A DNA stretch of 64,000 bases from Selaginella moellendorffii (GCF_000143415.4 NW_003314289.1:1544820-1608819), one strand, 5' to 3'. Positions 1-12,628 are shown, counted from the stretch's first letter. Program-made: numbers and translations. Notes: a model not told the origin generated them from the sequence alone.

Positions 1-849
1 CGTGCATCTCCCAGGGGGGGGGGGCTGCAGGGGGTTCCAAAAGTATAGTAGAGATAGTGAGGTCTAGGAACCAGTCTTGAAGGAACTCTCCAGTGGTGCT
101 TCCAAACTGACTTGAGGTTGAGATTGGGGCCGAGGGGCCTTGGGTGGGAGTGAGCATGGGCTTGGGTGGTGCCGGAGGGGCCACCCAGGGAAGTGCTCAA
201 GAGCAGCTCCCACTCCCAAAAGGGAAACCGACTGTGGTGCTCCCGGCTCAGGTGGAGTGGTGCCCCACTTGAGTACCTTGTGGCTCATTGGTCCTCGCCC
301 TTCCTAGGGGCTTGGGCCTTCCCTTCGGGATGGAAGTGGGGGGGTAGAGGTACCCATACCGGGCCGTTAGGCCACGGTGTTTCGCCCCGACGTCCCGAAG
401 CAAGTGTTGCACCCAAGGCTTGGGATTTAGAGGGTCTCATGATCAAGTCTTGTGGTACCTAGGGGTGTTAGGAATCTGGAGGCTTGGTGTGCTTGGCTGC
501 TTGTGCCTGCGGGGAGTGTAGCAAAACCTTAAGTCCAGTCTAACCCGGGGAGGGGATTGGGAGAGATTTGGGAATCCGTAGATGGATGGCTAACACTCCG
601 TTGCTTGTGCAGTGAGTAGCTGAAACCAAGTAGGACCAAGTAGGAGCTAGTACCATAGGCGAGAACCTTGGCGAGGGAACTTAGCACAAGCCAAAGCAAA
701 GTTGGTTGGATAGACGAGGTAAGCTGGCAAATTGGAAAGGAAAAATTTGTGGCTTACACATTTGAGTAAAGTAGTCAGTGAGTTTGGGTAATTGGTTGAG
801 CATGCTCAGGCTCAGGATGCTGAGGTGGCCTTTTTGCGAGACCAGATGG
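1..849. repeat. Decayed repeat sequence, no gene seen
   Basis: No convincing coding region is visible. The first 100 bases (a G-run, then a stretch reading like ggggttccaaaagtatagta) resemble the middle of the long LTR at 7241-7300, so this is probably LTR or internal sequence of a related retroelement. From about 785 it runs into the gypsy pol relic. Confidence 0.5.
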
Positions 850-2202
850 AAGCTCCTTTCTTATTAGTGGATGGGATTTTTCACTACAATGGCCGTGTAT
901 ATTTACATTGGATGCATTAATTACTCAAGTTTTATTCCACTATCATGATCGTCCAAAGGCCGGTCATTTTGGGAGGAAGAAGACGTATGAGTTGATTAAG
1001 CGCAACTTTTATTGGAGGAATACGAAGGCTAATATCCTCAAGTATTGTAAATCATGCAAGCTTTGTTAGCGGGTTAAGGTGCCACGAGAGAAGCCGAGGG
1101 ACTTTTGCAACCTTTACCTATTCCTCAGAGCTATTGGTGTAGTATCTTTATGGACTTCATCACTTGTTTGCCATGAACAAAGAGGCAAAAGGAGCAAGTA
1201 TGGGTCATAGTGGATCGGTTGACAAAATATGTGTGGCTGTTGGTTCTTCGAAAGACTGTCACTGCCTCAGACTTGGCTGTGGTTTACTTGGAGAAGGTTT
1301 TTCCTGATTTTATGAAAGTAGTGATCTCTCATTAATTTTGACTTAGTCTTGGTAGTCTTGTGCCTTGGCTGAGGATGGTGGGGTCCGACTCTCACATTGA
1401 GCAAGCCGGCCAGGAAAGCTATGCTGGTGCCGAGATCCTTGAAAAAACTGATGGTAGCAAGTGACTTTGAAACTCTCAAGTGGAGATCATCCTCAGACGG
1501 ATGGGCAAATTGAGCGTGTGAATCAGGTGGTGGAGGATATACTACGTTGTAGCATTGGTCAAAGGCAAGGACAGTGGGATTTATATCTTCTGTTGGTGCA
1601 ATTTTCTTACAACAATAGCCAACATAGTGGAACCAAGTTAAGTCCTTACTTTGCCATATTTGGAAGGCATCCTCGAACAGCGGTGGAGTTAGGATTGCAT
1701 TTGAGCAAGGACGTTCAAGATAAGCTTGATTCCGAGGCAACTGATTTGGCCACAAAACTTGATGAGATTCTGGTGGTGTGCAAACAGAATTTGCAAGCAT
1801 CTCAGGATAGAGCAGAGAAGTTTGCCAATGAGCATCGCCAATTCTGGGAATATAAGGTGGGTGATCTCGTCTTTGTGTACGTGATCTTTCCGTCAAATGA
1901 GCGGCAGAACACCTTGGTGCCTTTACAGATAGGGAAGAGTGATAAACTTTTCTATTGATATACTAATCCATATGAAGTGCTGGAGCACATTGGTAAAGCG
2001 GCTTATAGGGTGTGGCTGCCAGCTGGGGTGAAAATTCATCTGGTATTTTATGTCAGCCAGTTGAAAGGTGTACTATCTTGGAGTGACGGGCCCAATGCCT
2101 CCTTGATGTATACGGTTGTGGAAGATGGACTAGGAGCTTGAGCAGGGTTCCCCAGAAAGGGTGATCACTGGTACAACTCGTCCTTGGGACAAGGACTTTG
2201 TT
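850..2202 (+). pseudogene. Ty3/gypsy integrase relic
   Basis: This is the 3' part of a Ty3/gypsy pol gene, broken by stops and shifts. Around 930-1080 the translation gives the HHCC zinc-binding module (GHFGRKKTYELIKRNFYW, then KSCKLC). At 1461-1958 an open stretch carries the end of the integrase core with the hallmark HPQTDGQIERVNQ. Near 2000-2070 comes a C-terminal [18 protein letters not shown] motif. About 100 bases at 1310-1400 do not fit the integrase frame but match 9068-9165 inside the element at 6670, so the copy is mosaic. It cannot make a working integrase. Confidence 0.9.
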
Positions 2203-2214
2203 GGGGGGGAAGAA
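2203..2214 (+). other. Polypurine tract of a gypsy element
   Basis: A G/A-rich run lies directly before the TGTTA start of the LTR at 2216 and follows the integrase relic in the right order for a 3' end (integrase, polypurine tract, LTR). It would prime plus-strand DNA synthesis. Confidence 0.65.
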
Positions 2215-2215
2215 T

Positions 2216-2439
2216 TGTTAGGCACCAGCTTTGACTACATGGTCAACGTCGGTCAAAGGGAGGCTCAAGGGTATATTAAGGCATGTTAGGGTAAGGGACT
2301 TAACCTACCCTAGTGGAGTGGCGACGCAGTGGAGCTTTTGAGATAGCTCGGGGGTAGTTGGGTGGTGAGGAACCTCAAGAGGTGGCGTAGCATAGTCTAG
2401 GGCTACTAGATCTCTGTCTTTTTGCGCCGGATCATAACA
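2216..2439 (+). repeat. Short LTR, TGTTA...TAACA
   Basis: This 224-bp segment begins TGTTAGG and ends CATAACA, the inverted ends expected of an LTR. A polypurine tract precedes it and an initiator-tRNA-Met primer site follows at 2441. It therefore has features of both a 3' and a 5' LTR, as in tandem elements sharing one LTR. No second copy of this LTR was found in the window by eye. Confidence 0.75.
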
Positions 2440-2440
2440 T

Positions 2441-2452
2441 TGGTATCAGAGC
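2441..2452 (+). other. Primer-binding site (tRNA-iMet)
   Basis: TGGTATCAGAGC lies one base after the LTR end. This is the standard plant LTR-retrotransposon primer site complementary to the 3' end of initiator tRNA-Met. Confidence 0.85.
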
Positions 2453-2724
2453 CCAGTTTGATTCTCATGGCTGATGAGTGGGGCAAGAATATTCTAAAGG
2501 AATATTTAACATGGTGGATCTAGAGGGAGAACTAAGGTTTGGTAGACCCTAAGAGAAGGACCATGGTGACCAGAGGGTGGCCTGAGTATGATTGCGGACG
2601 ATCATTCTCTGATGAGGGGGGGGGGGGATTATCTTTGACCAGGTCAGGAGAATAGAATAAGGAAAGGGCCCTGCAATCAAGTGATCACCCCTTTAGCTAG
2701 TTGGCTTAGGGTGTTTGGGATAGG

Positions 2725-3597
2725 ATCCTAACATCCTCCCATGTCCCCTCCGAGTGAATCAAGACATCATCAATAATGTCAGCAGTCACCTTTGGCATAT
2801 TGCAAAGAACCTCATTCATCATTCATTGGAACGTTGCTGGAGTATTGTTCAAACCAAACGGCATCACCAAGAACTCGTACAAACAATGTACGAAAAGTAG
2901 TCTTAGGAATATCTTCTTCGGCCATCAGTACTTGCCAGTACCTAGAAGCAAGATATAGCTTGGTGAACCAACGACTTTGCCCCAGATGATCCAAGAGATT
3001 AGCAGTGTGAGGAAGAGGGTACACATCTGGGATCGTCACTTTGTTTAACGGATGATAGTCGATGCAGAAACAAATACTCCTATCAGGCTTCATCACAAGA
3101 TGAAGTTCATATGCCCAAGGACTCCGCGACTTCTGAATAACACCCTTCTCCAACATCTCCTTGATGTTTACACGTAAAATCTTGATCTCTTTGGGTGACC
3201 AACGATGAACAGGAGCCTTGATTGGACGTGCATCCCCGGTTAGAATGGGATGACGTGTGGCAATCTTGGCCCTAGACGATAGGTCAAATTCAAAGAGATT
3301 AGAATACTCTTTCATGAGCCGGTCAACCACTACAACATAAAGATTGTCGGAGCGATCAGAAAAGGGAAAAGCAGAGCAAGATGGAAACATAGGAGGGAGG
3401 AATGGGGGGACAAAAGTAATGAAAGCAGAGGTAAAAGTAGAGGGACGAAGAGGTATGAAAGTGAGAGGAATAGATAAAACATAAAGAAGTATGAGACAAG
3501 GAGGAGAAGCCTCAAAGTCACACTTGGCATGATTGCGCTGCAACCAATCTATACCATGAATGAGATCAAATGTTTGACTCGGCACCAACTGCAATGA
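2725..3597 (-). pseudogene. Ty3/gypsy reverse-transcriptase relic
   Basis: Read on the minus strand this continues the gag-protease relics upstream. It begins with the protease/RT linker (GIDWLQRNHAKCDF), runs through the RT fingers (HRWSPKEIKILRVNIKEML, SRSPWAYELHLVMKPD) and the DYHPLNKVTIPDVYPLP block. After a frameshift it reaches a YxDD-type box read as IIDDVLIHS near 2765. Sequence similarity stops at about 2725, so thumb, RNase H and integrase are missing. Confidence 0.9.
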
Positions 3598-4062
3598 CTA
3601 TAGCTCAAGCTCGAGATTGCCCACACGCACAACTAAGTCCGCCTCATCCCGTGCACATGCATGTATACAGCCATTGCCATAAAGAATGAAAATTGGTTCT
3701 ACCGCACGATGCAAGTGTAGACGGCAATGTGTGGCAACAGGTGGAGCAATAGAAGATAAGTTCGAACCTGTATCAACCAACATGGAGAGAATAATAGGAG
3801 ACCTCTTTTTATAGAAACGAGCTTGGAAAGTAAACATTGGATGAACCGGTGCCGAGTGAACCCCTTGATGATACTCTCTAAAGAAAAATGGAGAGGTCAC
3901 TAACTTATTCGCACAAGGTCCCTCCATTACTCGCTCGACTCTTTGTTTCTCAAATGCATCTTGGTGTCCAAACCTTCCACTGCAGCAGCACCAACAGGAC
4001 GTTGTTGATGCCAAGGTCTCCACCCAGGAAATGGAAGTCGCTAATCCAGAAAACACCAACAA
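3598..4062 (-). pseudogene. Retroelement aspartic-protease relic
   Basis: The open stretch contains VDTGSNLSSIAPPVATH, with the DTG catalytic triplet of retropepsin-type proteases. It sits between the gag relic (higher coordinates) and the RT relic (lower coordinates), the normal gag-pro-RT order. Close copies in the opposite orientation lie at 5330-5686 and 14440-14780. Confidence 0.85.
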
Positions 4063-4139
4063 TGAAGATAAGTGTGACCAACTTCATCACATGCCCATCA
4101 GTGAACATCACGGCCACGTCCTCACCCTTGTCCTTGGAC

Positions 4140-4850
4140 TCAAGCAGCAGCAGCATCAACCTCCATTGGAACAGGACCATCACCCACAGGGAGTGGAGTA
4201 GAAGGACGTGTAGTGAGAAGTGGAAGAGGCAACATTTCATAACGTTGTGCTAGGCGAAGAGCGTCATCAAGGGTGGCTAGAGAAAGTGCATGCACAAGTC
4301 CAACAAGATCTTGACGAAGTGCTGGCCACAACATTTCTAGCTTGATCTGCTTCAACATATTTGGCTCCGCATGAAGCAAGAGGCTTTGGAAACAAATGCT
4401 AAATTGCATCACCGACTCAGATGGCCCTTGACAAAGATGATGCAATTGCTAGAAGACATCATCACAATCATAGGCATGTCCGAATATGCATTTGAAGACA
4501 TCTGGAAGAACACTCCAATCCCCACGAGTGGCTACACTCAAACCATTGTACCACTGCAGCGCTGTCCCTTGGAGACACGTGGGAAACTCATGCAAACGTC
4601 GAGCATCATCCCAAGAATGATATGTGGCAATCACCATGAAATGATCAAACCAATGGTATACATCATCCCCAAAATTCCCACGAAAGAACTCTAGCCGAAC
4701 GTGAGGATTGGCACCAAGAGCAGGAGGAGTTGTACCATGTGCCATGAATGCCGCTATCAACTGAGTTTGGTTGTCCAATTGCAATCATATAGCATCAAGC
4801 AATTGCACCAACTGCTGCTCCATAGTTGGAGGAGGAGACTGCTACTCTAC
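4140..4850 (-). pseudogene. Ty3/gypsy gag relic
   Basis: Two overlapping minus-strand reading frames together give a retrotransposon gag domain, including VRLEFFRGNFGDDVYHWFDH, a LQGTALQWYNGL block and LHHLCQGPSESVMQFS. A frameshift near 4446 separates the halves. The same protein block is found on the plus strand at 13560-14200. The element is not followed to an LTR on this side. Confidence 0.85.
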
Positions 4851-5219
4851 CATGAAGATGAATGAAAAGGAAAAAGCAAAAGAAGGGAAATGAGGAAGAA
4901 CTGGAAGGAAAGGGAGAACTAAACAATGGAAAAGCTAGATTTAAACTAGAATCTTGAGAGGGAAGCACAAAAGAAAGGGAATGGAAAAAGCTAAATCGAG
5001 ATGATGCAAACATTTTCTTCCCTCTCAGGATTGTGGCAAATTCTGGCATAAGTACCCTATAGAGGTACTGAGCTGGGTAACCTCTCGGGAAGTCCAAACT
5101 TAGGAACTTATGTGTGGGTGATTATACACTTCTAGGGGGTGCACTCTTATTCTTGAGCCCTTTCCCTCTATATTTAAACTCCTATGGATCGTTTCTTAAG
5201 TTGTTTTCTTTGGTTGCTT

Positions 5220-5690
5220 ACACAGAAACTTCCCGTTAGTGCTGCTGTAGTGGAAGATTTGGACACCAAGATGCATTCGAGAAAAAAAGAGTCACATGAG
5301 TAACAGAGGGACCTTGTGCAAATAAGTTAGTGACCCCTCCATATTTCTTTTGGGAGTATCATCAAGGGGTTCACTTAGCACCGGTTCATCAAGTGTTTAC
5401 TTTCCAAGCTTGTTTTTATAACAAGAGGTCTTCTATTATCCTCTTTGTATTGGTTGATACAGGTTTGAGTTTATCTTTTATTGCTCGATTTGTTGCCACA
5501 CATTGCCGTCTACACTTGCATCATGCAGCAGAACCAATTTTCATTCTTTATGGCAACGGCTGTATATATGCATGTGCACAGGATGAGGCGGACCTAGTTG
5601 TGTGTGTGGGCAATCTTGAGCTTGAGCTGCAGTCATTGCAGTTGGTGCCGAGTCAAGCTTTTGATCTCATTCTTGGTATAAATTAGTTGC
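5220..5690 (+). pseudogene. Second protease relic, plus strand
   Basis: An open stretch at 5330-5686 again encodes the retropepsin block (LVDTGLSLSFIARFVATHC) and ends at the start of the RT linker. A short gag end precedes it (about 5230-5300). Just upstream, 5140-5222 ends GTTGCTTACA and closely matches the end of the LTR at 15439-15632, so the fragment was captured next to an LTR remnant. Confidence 0.8.
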
Positions 5691-6669
5691 AATGGATGCC
5701 ATCCTTGGGGCTAGCAAGCCCCAAGTCCTAAATTGGATTTATGGAGGTTGTGAACGAGACTCCTCCAAGTGGTTAGAGGTGTGGTTAAGTGACTAAAGTA
5801 AAATGAAAAATTGAGTTGCTTACAATTTGGTATTGGAGTTATTCCTTACTCTTTACAAAATCACAAAACTCAATACTATAATGGCACCTCATGAAGTTTA
5901 TGAAGTGATAATGCGTTATTAACCAAAGTGGAATACCAAGGTTAGCTGGAGGTGGTGATGATCATTGATATGTTAATTACAATATCCTCATTAGTGTCGA
6001 ATTCAACTTTTTTTGTTCTCTTGGCTTCAACAACCTTTTCAGGTGGTATTATTTTCGTTTTTTGTAAGAATTTTTGTTTTGTTAGTCAAACTATAATAAT
6101 AACAAATAAGATAAAGGATAAGATAATCGTAAATTCAAACAATCAAAGATAAAAAGACAAGAAGTTTGACCTCGAGCACTTTGTGTTCTCGGTTGGCCAG
6201 GGTTATTCAAATAACCCTAGCCCCTTGGGCACAAAAACTGCTCAAGGTGGCCTGTATCAAGTGTTGTGGCAAGTTAGACTGCAAGTTTATGAAATTTGAT
6301 ATAACATATAACAAGGTAATCCTCCAAAATTTATATATATGTAATAGCTAAATCACTTTATATAAAGAGAACAAGAATAATTAGCACTATCTATAGATCT
6401 AGTGTGGGTGTTTCTTCTTGATGTTCCTTCAAATCCTAGTCCATCAACTAAAGAACCTTAATTGCTTTCCATCCTTCTGAGAGAAGGGAATGATGTCAGG
6501 TCCAAGTGTATAATTACAATGTTGTATATTAATATTAGTGTAGTGGGATTTTGATAGCCATTAAATTGGTTTCAATTCTGACTATTCACTCCTATATATA
6601 AGCTATGCTTTTTAGGCTAATTAACATATATATTTTTGTATTCCATTTAATAAATTTAAAATCACTTAC
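5691..6669. repeat. AT-rich repeat remnants
   Basis: No gene is visible. At 5812-5840 an LTR-like end (GTTGCTTACA) is followed by TTGGTATTGGAG, a decayed initiator-tRNA-Met primer site. Around 6500-6545 lies a short block shared with 13213-13260 (ccaagtgtataattacaatg type). The last five bases, CTTAC (6665-6669), are the target duplication of the element that follows. Confidence 0.6.
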
Positions 6670-7803
6670 TGTCGCGAATGTGACTTCGGGTATCGAAAGT
6701 TACCTGTTAGCCAGTCCTTACGGACACTCTTTCCTTACTGCCACGATGGCAGGAGGTTGGTATTGCTGGACCCTTTATCAGCCGCTCTTGTTCAAGTGTT
6801 AGTAAATTGGACTTTGCATCTGTACTTGGCCGGATGAGCATAAGGATGGAATTCCTAAGTGTCTATTTAGCCAAGCATACTTGGCCTGGCTTTTTAGCTC
6901 TCTTTTGCTCTGTCTTGCACTGGTTTGACAAGAACTCTTGCGTATTGAGATTAGTCCCTCAATAATACTGGATGATAGCTTATTGTGTCTGCCAAACACC
7001 CTCGCTATCATGCCCTTTGTGTTAGTCTCATTTCGGTCCCAAATGTTATTTATGGAAAGTGTCTAGAATTGCTCATTTGGCATATCTACGAAATGTAGAG
7101 ATTGACCTGAACACAATGGTGTTCATCTCTTGTCCAAATTCACAATCTAGCACCATTCTATATTTAGTAAGTTTCGAGCTTGTCCCAGAGACTAACTCCT
7201 AGTACTAAGGGAGGCTTGGGGTGAAAGCCCAAAGAGTGTGTTCCTCAAAGGGGAAGGGGGACTGTAGGGGGTTCCAAATGTATAGTAAGGATAGTGGGTA
7301 GGTCGGGCATGCCTAACCAACTTGAGGCATAGTTTAGCTCCCGCTTGCATGCCTATCTTTGTTCTGCGTCCGGCTTGGGTCTAAGCCCAAGTTCCATTCC
7401 ATGCTAGCTGGTGGAGTACCTATGTCCTGGTGTTAGGCCACTGGTATGCTGAAACAGCGCCAAACTTCGTTTGGCTCCATTTTGCGTGCTGGCCCTAGCA
7501 TTGGGATGCTGGTTGCTTTAGGATTATTCCAAGTCATTTCAGGCTCCTATCCCTTCACTCCTTGGGTTGTATGCTCAGGAGTTGCTCCGTGGTCCTGTTC
7601 CATCACTCCTTGGCTCCATGTTTGGGAGTTTGGCACCGTTCCTTTGTTTAGTGGCCGAAAGCCCTGAACCTCGGGTTTCACACCACTATCCTATGGACAT
7701 GTGGCATGTGACATGTGGCATAAAGAGGGTTTAGATTTTTCTTTGTGGTGTTATCCTATGGTAAATCACCATAGGATAAAGGGTCAAAACCACGTGTGCT
7801 ATA
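6670..7803 (+). repeat. Left LTR (1,134 bp)
   Basis: It starts TGTCGCG and ends GTGCTATA just before the primer site. Relative to the right LTR it contains about 245 extra bases (around 7115-7365). That segment also occurs in the LTR at 17949, so the right LTR lost it rather than this one gaining it. Confidence 0.85.
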
Positions 7804-10800
7804 TTTGGTATCAAAGGATGAGTCTCAGCAAGTACTATACAATGAGATTGGGCAACTAGTCTCGTTGCATATGCAAAGATGAAAATGATGATCCGAGTGG
7901 GTACATGTTTGGGTGCAAAGGCTTCGCAATTGTTCCTTGGGTATGGATTTTGGTTACTTTTTTGTACTGCATTGTATGAGCTTGCTCTTGGGCTCATAAG
8001 ATGGATTGAGGTGTTCCGTTTGCATGAGTTTTCGCTTGGGCTCATGAGTGAGGCTCATTAACAACTCAAGGTTACGTTTTGAGTTGGTAGGATTAATGTT
8101 AGCCTATCGATGCTTAGTTAAATAATGATCAACCCCAAAGTAGTTGATAGTGAAGCTAGTCTACTTGCACAAAGTAGCATTATAGTAGCTTTGACTAAAT
8201 TCTCAATAATGGTCCATTATGCTAAGCTTATGTTGGTACCTTGTTTCCTTGAGGGTTTGTCCATTAAGGTGTTGGAAAAGGGTTATAGCATTCATTTGCT
8301 ATGGCTTATCGGTTGATTAGTTACCACTTGGAGTAGATCGTTGGATGGAGAAGGTGTGTAGTTAAGGCTTTGATATCACTAGCACTTTTGTTAGTGGAAG
8401 TGGCATTGTTGTTTGAGTGATGAGGAATTTTCCATAGAACTTGATTTTCCATGTCATTTTTTTTGTTAGTGTTTTGGCTTCATATTAGATCTTGAAGGTG
8501 GTTGAAGAAAGTATTAGTGTAATGTGAATATTTGAAAAGGTGGTCTTCATGATCAAGCCTTGGATGTTCACTTTGCATTTTGCGAATGTCGGTGTTAGAT
8601 ATTAGTTATATAGGTAAAAAATGTTCGAGGCTTAAGCATACTATGGGTCATGAAAATTTGTGTTAGGGTGAACCTATGTGAAGTTGTTAGTAGGAGGAAG
8701 TTGGTTAAGTTTTGAAAGTTTGCATTCCTGGATTGAGAGTCATTCTTTTTCTAGGATGGAAAATTTCCACAAATTTTCTTAAGCTTTTCCAAAGGCTAAT
8801 CTGTTGATCACTTTGTCTAAAAACTATTTTTTTTTTGTAAGTCAGTACAAACTAGTGAAGGGGTTGGAATTGACTTTGGTTAGCTTAGACCTTAGTAGGT
8901 AATTTGTATGATGTAGCCTGAAAGGGATGCTGACTTTTAAGGCTAAAGCAATTGAGTTGGATAGAGTCTAGAGTTAGTGTAGAAAAGTGGCCGTTGTGCT
9001 TTTCTAAGAAAGGTGACCCTTATGCCTTTCTTTTGTAGTGTTATGCTTGGTGGCATGTTACACTTTGCATTTTGTTAAACTCTATGAGAGTAGTGAGCTC
9101 TCACTAATCTTGACTTAGTCTTGGTAGCCTTGCACCTTGACTGAGGATAATGATGTCCAACTTTGTTATTTAAGGTTAGGATGTTAGTACCTGTACTATA
9201 GCTTTGTCTATGAGGAGGTTGTGTACCGATATGAGTCCATCTCATGGTCTTTATTTTAGTTTCGACTAAGTGTTGGTCATGCATAGCTAGCCTCTTCAAA
9301 GCATGCTTAGAGCTATTGGCTAAACTCATTTGTGAGCTTATTGCGGTTGAGTTGGATTTGAGTGGTCATTTAGTTTGTCCTTGTCCATGAACCTTTATCT
9401 CATACCTGGGGTGTTACGTTCATATTGGACAAGTATATAACTCGATAATATGAGTTTAGTGTTTGGGTTTTGTGAAGGCAAGTTGAAGAGTGATTGTTGG
9501 TTGCTTTGCAACTAGTGATTGCTTGTAGACTTTGTCAAGGACTTTTGACACTTGCTTCACTCGATGAAGATTTAGTAGTGATGGGCTTGCTTTACCAGAT
9601 GATGTTGCGAAGGATTGTGTCGTTAGACTTACATGGGTTTTCCATGTTAGCATATCGATTCTACCTTTGTCGATATCATTTGGTTATGTTTAGTCTGTAG
9701 TGTTGGATTTTATTAAGTCTTGGATGTGGTGATTCACTCCTTGAGGAAGTGTTATTTGTAACTGAGTTTTGCTGAAGGATTGGTCTCAGATACTAAGTTA
9801 AGTATCTTCGACTTTGGTTAGCTTGGTTGCAAGAGAGTTTTGAGTGGTGGTTTCACTTTTGCTATCTTTTAGCTTTGTTATGGTGCTGATGGCATTAATG
9901 TGATGCCTTGTCGTTGACATTATTTGATGTTGAGATTCGAGTGAAATGAGATGTCTCTCCATAGAATTGATATTGAGTTTCATTAGTCTCGATGCAATTA
10001 GTGTTGATGATTAGTTATAGCTTTGTGTTATTAGCATTAGTGCAATTGCTAGTTAACAATTGTAGTGATGTTCAAATGAGTTGAATGGCAAGTTTGAGTT
10101 AGTTGTGTTCTGGACGAGATTGTTTAGTAGGGGTTGAGCTTTGAGCTTTTCCTTGAAAAATGATTTAGTCGTGGACTATGCTAACTCTACAAGTGGAAGA
10201 GTTAGTGATCAATATTGGAATGTTTAAATCCTTATTAGATTTGAGTTGGAATATATCAATCATTAATGATTCTTCTTGTGCTTGTTATGAAGTGAGTTAT
10301 GTCTTGCTATAAATGGATTCATGGAGGATTAGTTTAGTGGTCATTTGTTGAGCATAACTTCGTTATGCTTAGATTTTGAATTGATGCAAATATGCTCTTC
10401 ATTAGCTTTGCATTATGAAGTTTGGCTTCTAAATGTGTTGAGGAGGATATTGTGATTTATACCATGATTTCTTATTTAGCATTAAAGTTAATTCATGCAA
10501 GACTCGTGGTCATTATTTTGGCTATAGACTTCTTCGAGCTTTTGGTTCTTTGAGTTTTGTGCTCATTGTTCCATTTGTTAGAAGTTGTTGGGGAAGGCAT
10601 TTTAACTTATTAGCTTCGATATTGAAGTTAGTATATGCATTTGGCAATCATTGGTGATGATTGACTATCATCTAGGATAGTTGATTATCCTTGTCAAAAG
10701 GATTTGCTTGATTATTGTTGATATTGAATAATTTGCCGTTCTTCAGGATGGTGTATTCTTTCTTTAATGATGATTATGCATCTCTTTCTTGATGAAATGA

Positions 10801-11740
10801 TTGATGTTCTTTCATGATAGTTAGTTGTTCTCTTTGATGGCTTATGGCTTTTCGCAATACCACATGTTCTTTGTGGTTTGCTCTGGATTAGTCTCTTGGG
10901 TTTGACACATCAAAGTAGGATGTTGCAAACACTTGCTTGAGCAACTCTGATTCCTTAGTATTGTTGACTAGAATTTATTCAAATTAGCTAGTGTGATAGT
11001 TAGAAGGATTGAGTGGCTGTTGGTTTTACCACATTCATTCTATTCTATTGATTGTTGCCAGGTTAGCTTTGATAGATTAGGATGTTATTTCCTTTAGGTA
11101 ATACATTTGTGAGCATTTTGCTTACCAATTGATGATACTTTGTGTTCTTTGAGTTTTCATTCGTAAGTTGTTTGGCATACTGTCTGCAACCTTTGATAGT
11201 TAAGTTTTTTATCATTCAGTTTCCTTGATGATATCCTTGCTATTGAATGTTGTTGGATGGTGAATCCTATGTTTTCCAATGATAGTGATCTTGGTGGTTC
11301 CAATCTTATAATACTGATTTATCAGATGATAACTTACTTGGGATAGTTTTGTGTTCTAATCTAATATATATTCACTAGTAATTAAGTCTCTAAGATATCA
11401 TTGTTTATGACTTTGATATTGTCCAATATAGCCTTTAGCTTCTCTCTCTATATCCCTGCGGGCAGAGGCGTATCACACTTTTGTAAGCTGGGTGACACCC
11501 AGAGCAGCAAGGGTGGCTGACTCCGTTGGTCATTCCCTTGTCGGTGACGGCCGAAAGGTGTCTGAGCTGGTAGCGCATTCGCGTTAGACAAAAAGGTTGC
11601 CTCCTAACTCATTTAAGTTGGTGCATTTCTCATATAGTGTGAGTACCGTGAACTTTTTTTGGAGTTGTTTCTTTGGCGGTATTCTAAACTCGCTCGAGTA
11701 TGCATCGACAAGGAAGTCGATCTTCCCTAGGGGGGGAGAG
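7804..11740 (+). repeat. Interior of the LTR element, non-coding
   Basis: T- and G-rich sequence crowded with stops in every frame. The region 8120-11740 is collinear with 15238-17948, for example the block around 8693-8760 matches 15633-15700. The family's interior is therefore conserved as DNA without visible coding domains. It ends in the purine tract at 11731. Confidence 0.75.
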
Positions 11741-12628
11741 TGTTGCGAATGTGACTTTGGGTATCAAAAGTTACCTGTCTACCAATCCTTACGGACACTT
11801 TTTTCTTACTGCCACGATAGTAGGAAATTAGTATTGCTGAACCCTTTATTAGCTGTTCTTGGTCAAGTGTTAATAAACTGGACTTTGCATCTGTACTTGG
11901 CCGGATGAGCATAAGGACGGAATTCCTAAGTGTTTATTTAGCCAAGCATACTTGGCCTGGCTTTTTAGCTCTCTTTTACTCTGTCTTGCACTAGTTTGAC
12001 AAGAACTCTTGCGTATTGAGACTAGTCCCTCAATAATGCTGGATGATAGCTTACTGTGCCTGCCAAACACCCTCACTATCATGCCCTTTGTGTTAGTCTC
12101 ATTTCAGTCCCAAATACTATTTATAGAAAGTGTCTAGAATTGCTCATTTGGCATATCTACAAAATGTAGAGATTGACCTGAATACAATGGTTTGGTGTCC
12201 GGCTTGAGTCTAAGCCCAAGTTCCATTCCATGCTAGCTAGTGGAGTACCTATGTCTTGGCATTAAGCCACCGGTATGCCGAAATAGAGCCAAACTTCGTT
12301 TGGCTCTATTTTGCGTGCTAGCCCTGGCATTGAGATGTTGGTTGCTCCAGGACTGTTGCAAGTCGCTCCAGGCTCCTGTCCCTTCGCTCCTTGGTTGTAT
12401 GCTCGGGAGTTGCTCCGTGGTCCAGTTCCATCACTCGGCTCTATGTTTGGGAGTTTGGCATTGTTCCTTCGTTCAGTGGCCCAAGGCCCTGAACCTCGGG
12501 TTCCGCACCACTGTCCTATGGACACGTGGCATATGTCACGTGGCATAAAGAGGGTTTAGGTTCTGCTTCGTGGTGTTATCCTATGGTAAATCAACATAGG
12601 ATAAAGGGTCAAAACCACATGCACTACA
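11741..12628 (+). repeat. Right LTR (888 bp, internally deleted)
   Basis: It follows a purine tract, starts TGTTGCG and ends CACTACA. It differs from the left LTR mostly by transitions and by loss of about 245 bp. Confidence 0.85.

Larger units (their letters stand above)
6670..12628 (+). mobile_element. LTR retrotransposon with 5-bp TSD, no coding domains
   Basis: A complete decayed LTR element. The left LTR is 6670-7803 (TGTCGCGAATGTGAC...) and the right LTR is 11741-12628 (TGTTGCGAATGTGAC...CACTACA). CTTAC occurs immediately before the left LTR (6665-6669) and immediately after the right one (12629-12633), a perfect 5-bp target duplication. A primer site (TTTGGTATCAAAG, from 7804) follows the left LTR and a purine tract (GGGGGGAGAG, 11731-11740) precedes the right. 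The roughly 3.9-kb interior shows no gag, protease, RT or integrase motif in any frame, so it resembles a non-autonomous large derivative (LARD). Decay may have erased coding sequence. Confidence 0.88.

Noticed and set aside
166-462. 98-codon open frame near the window start
   Set aside because: It lies in repeat-derived DNA with no domain and no matching start context.
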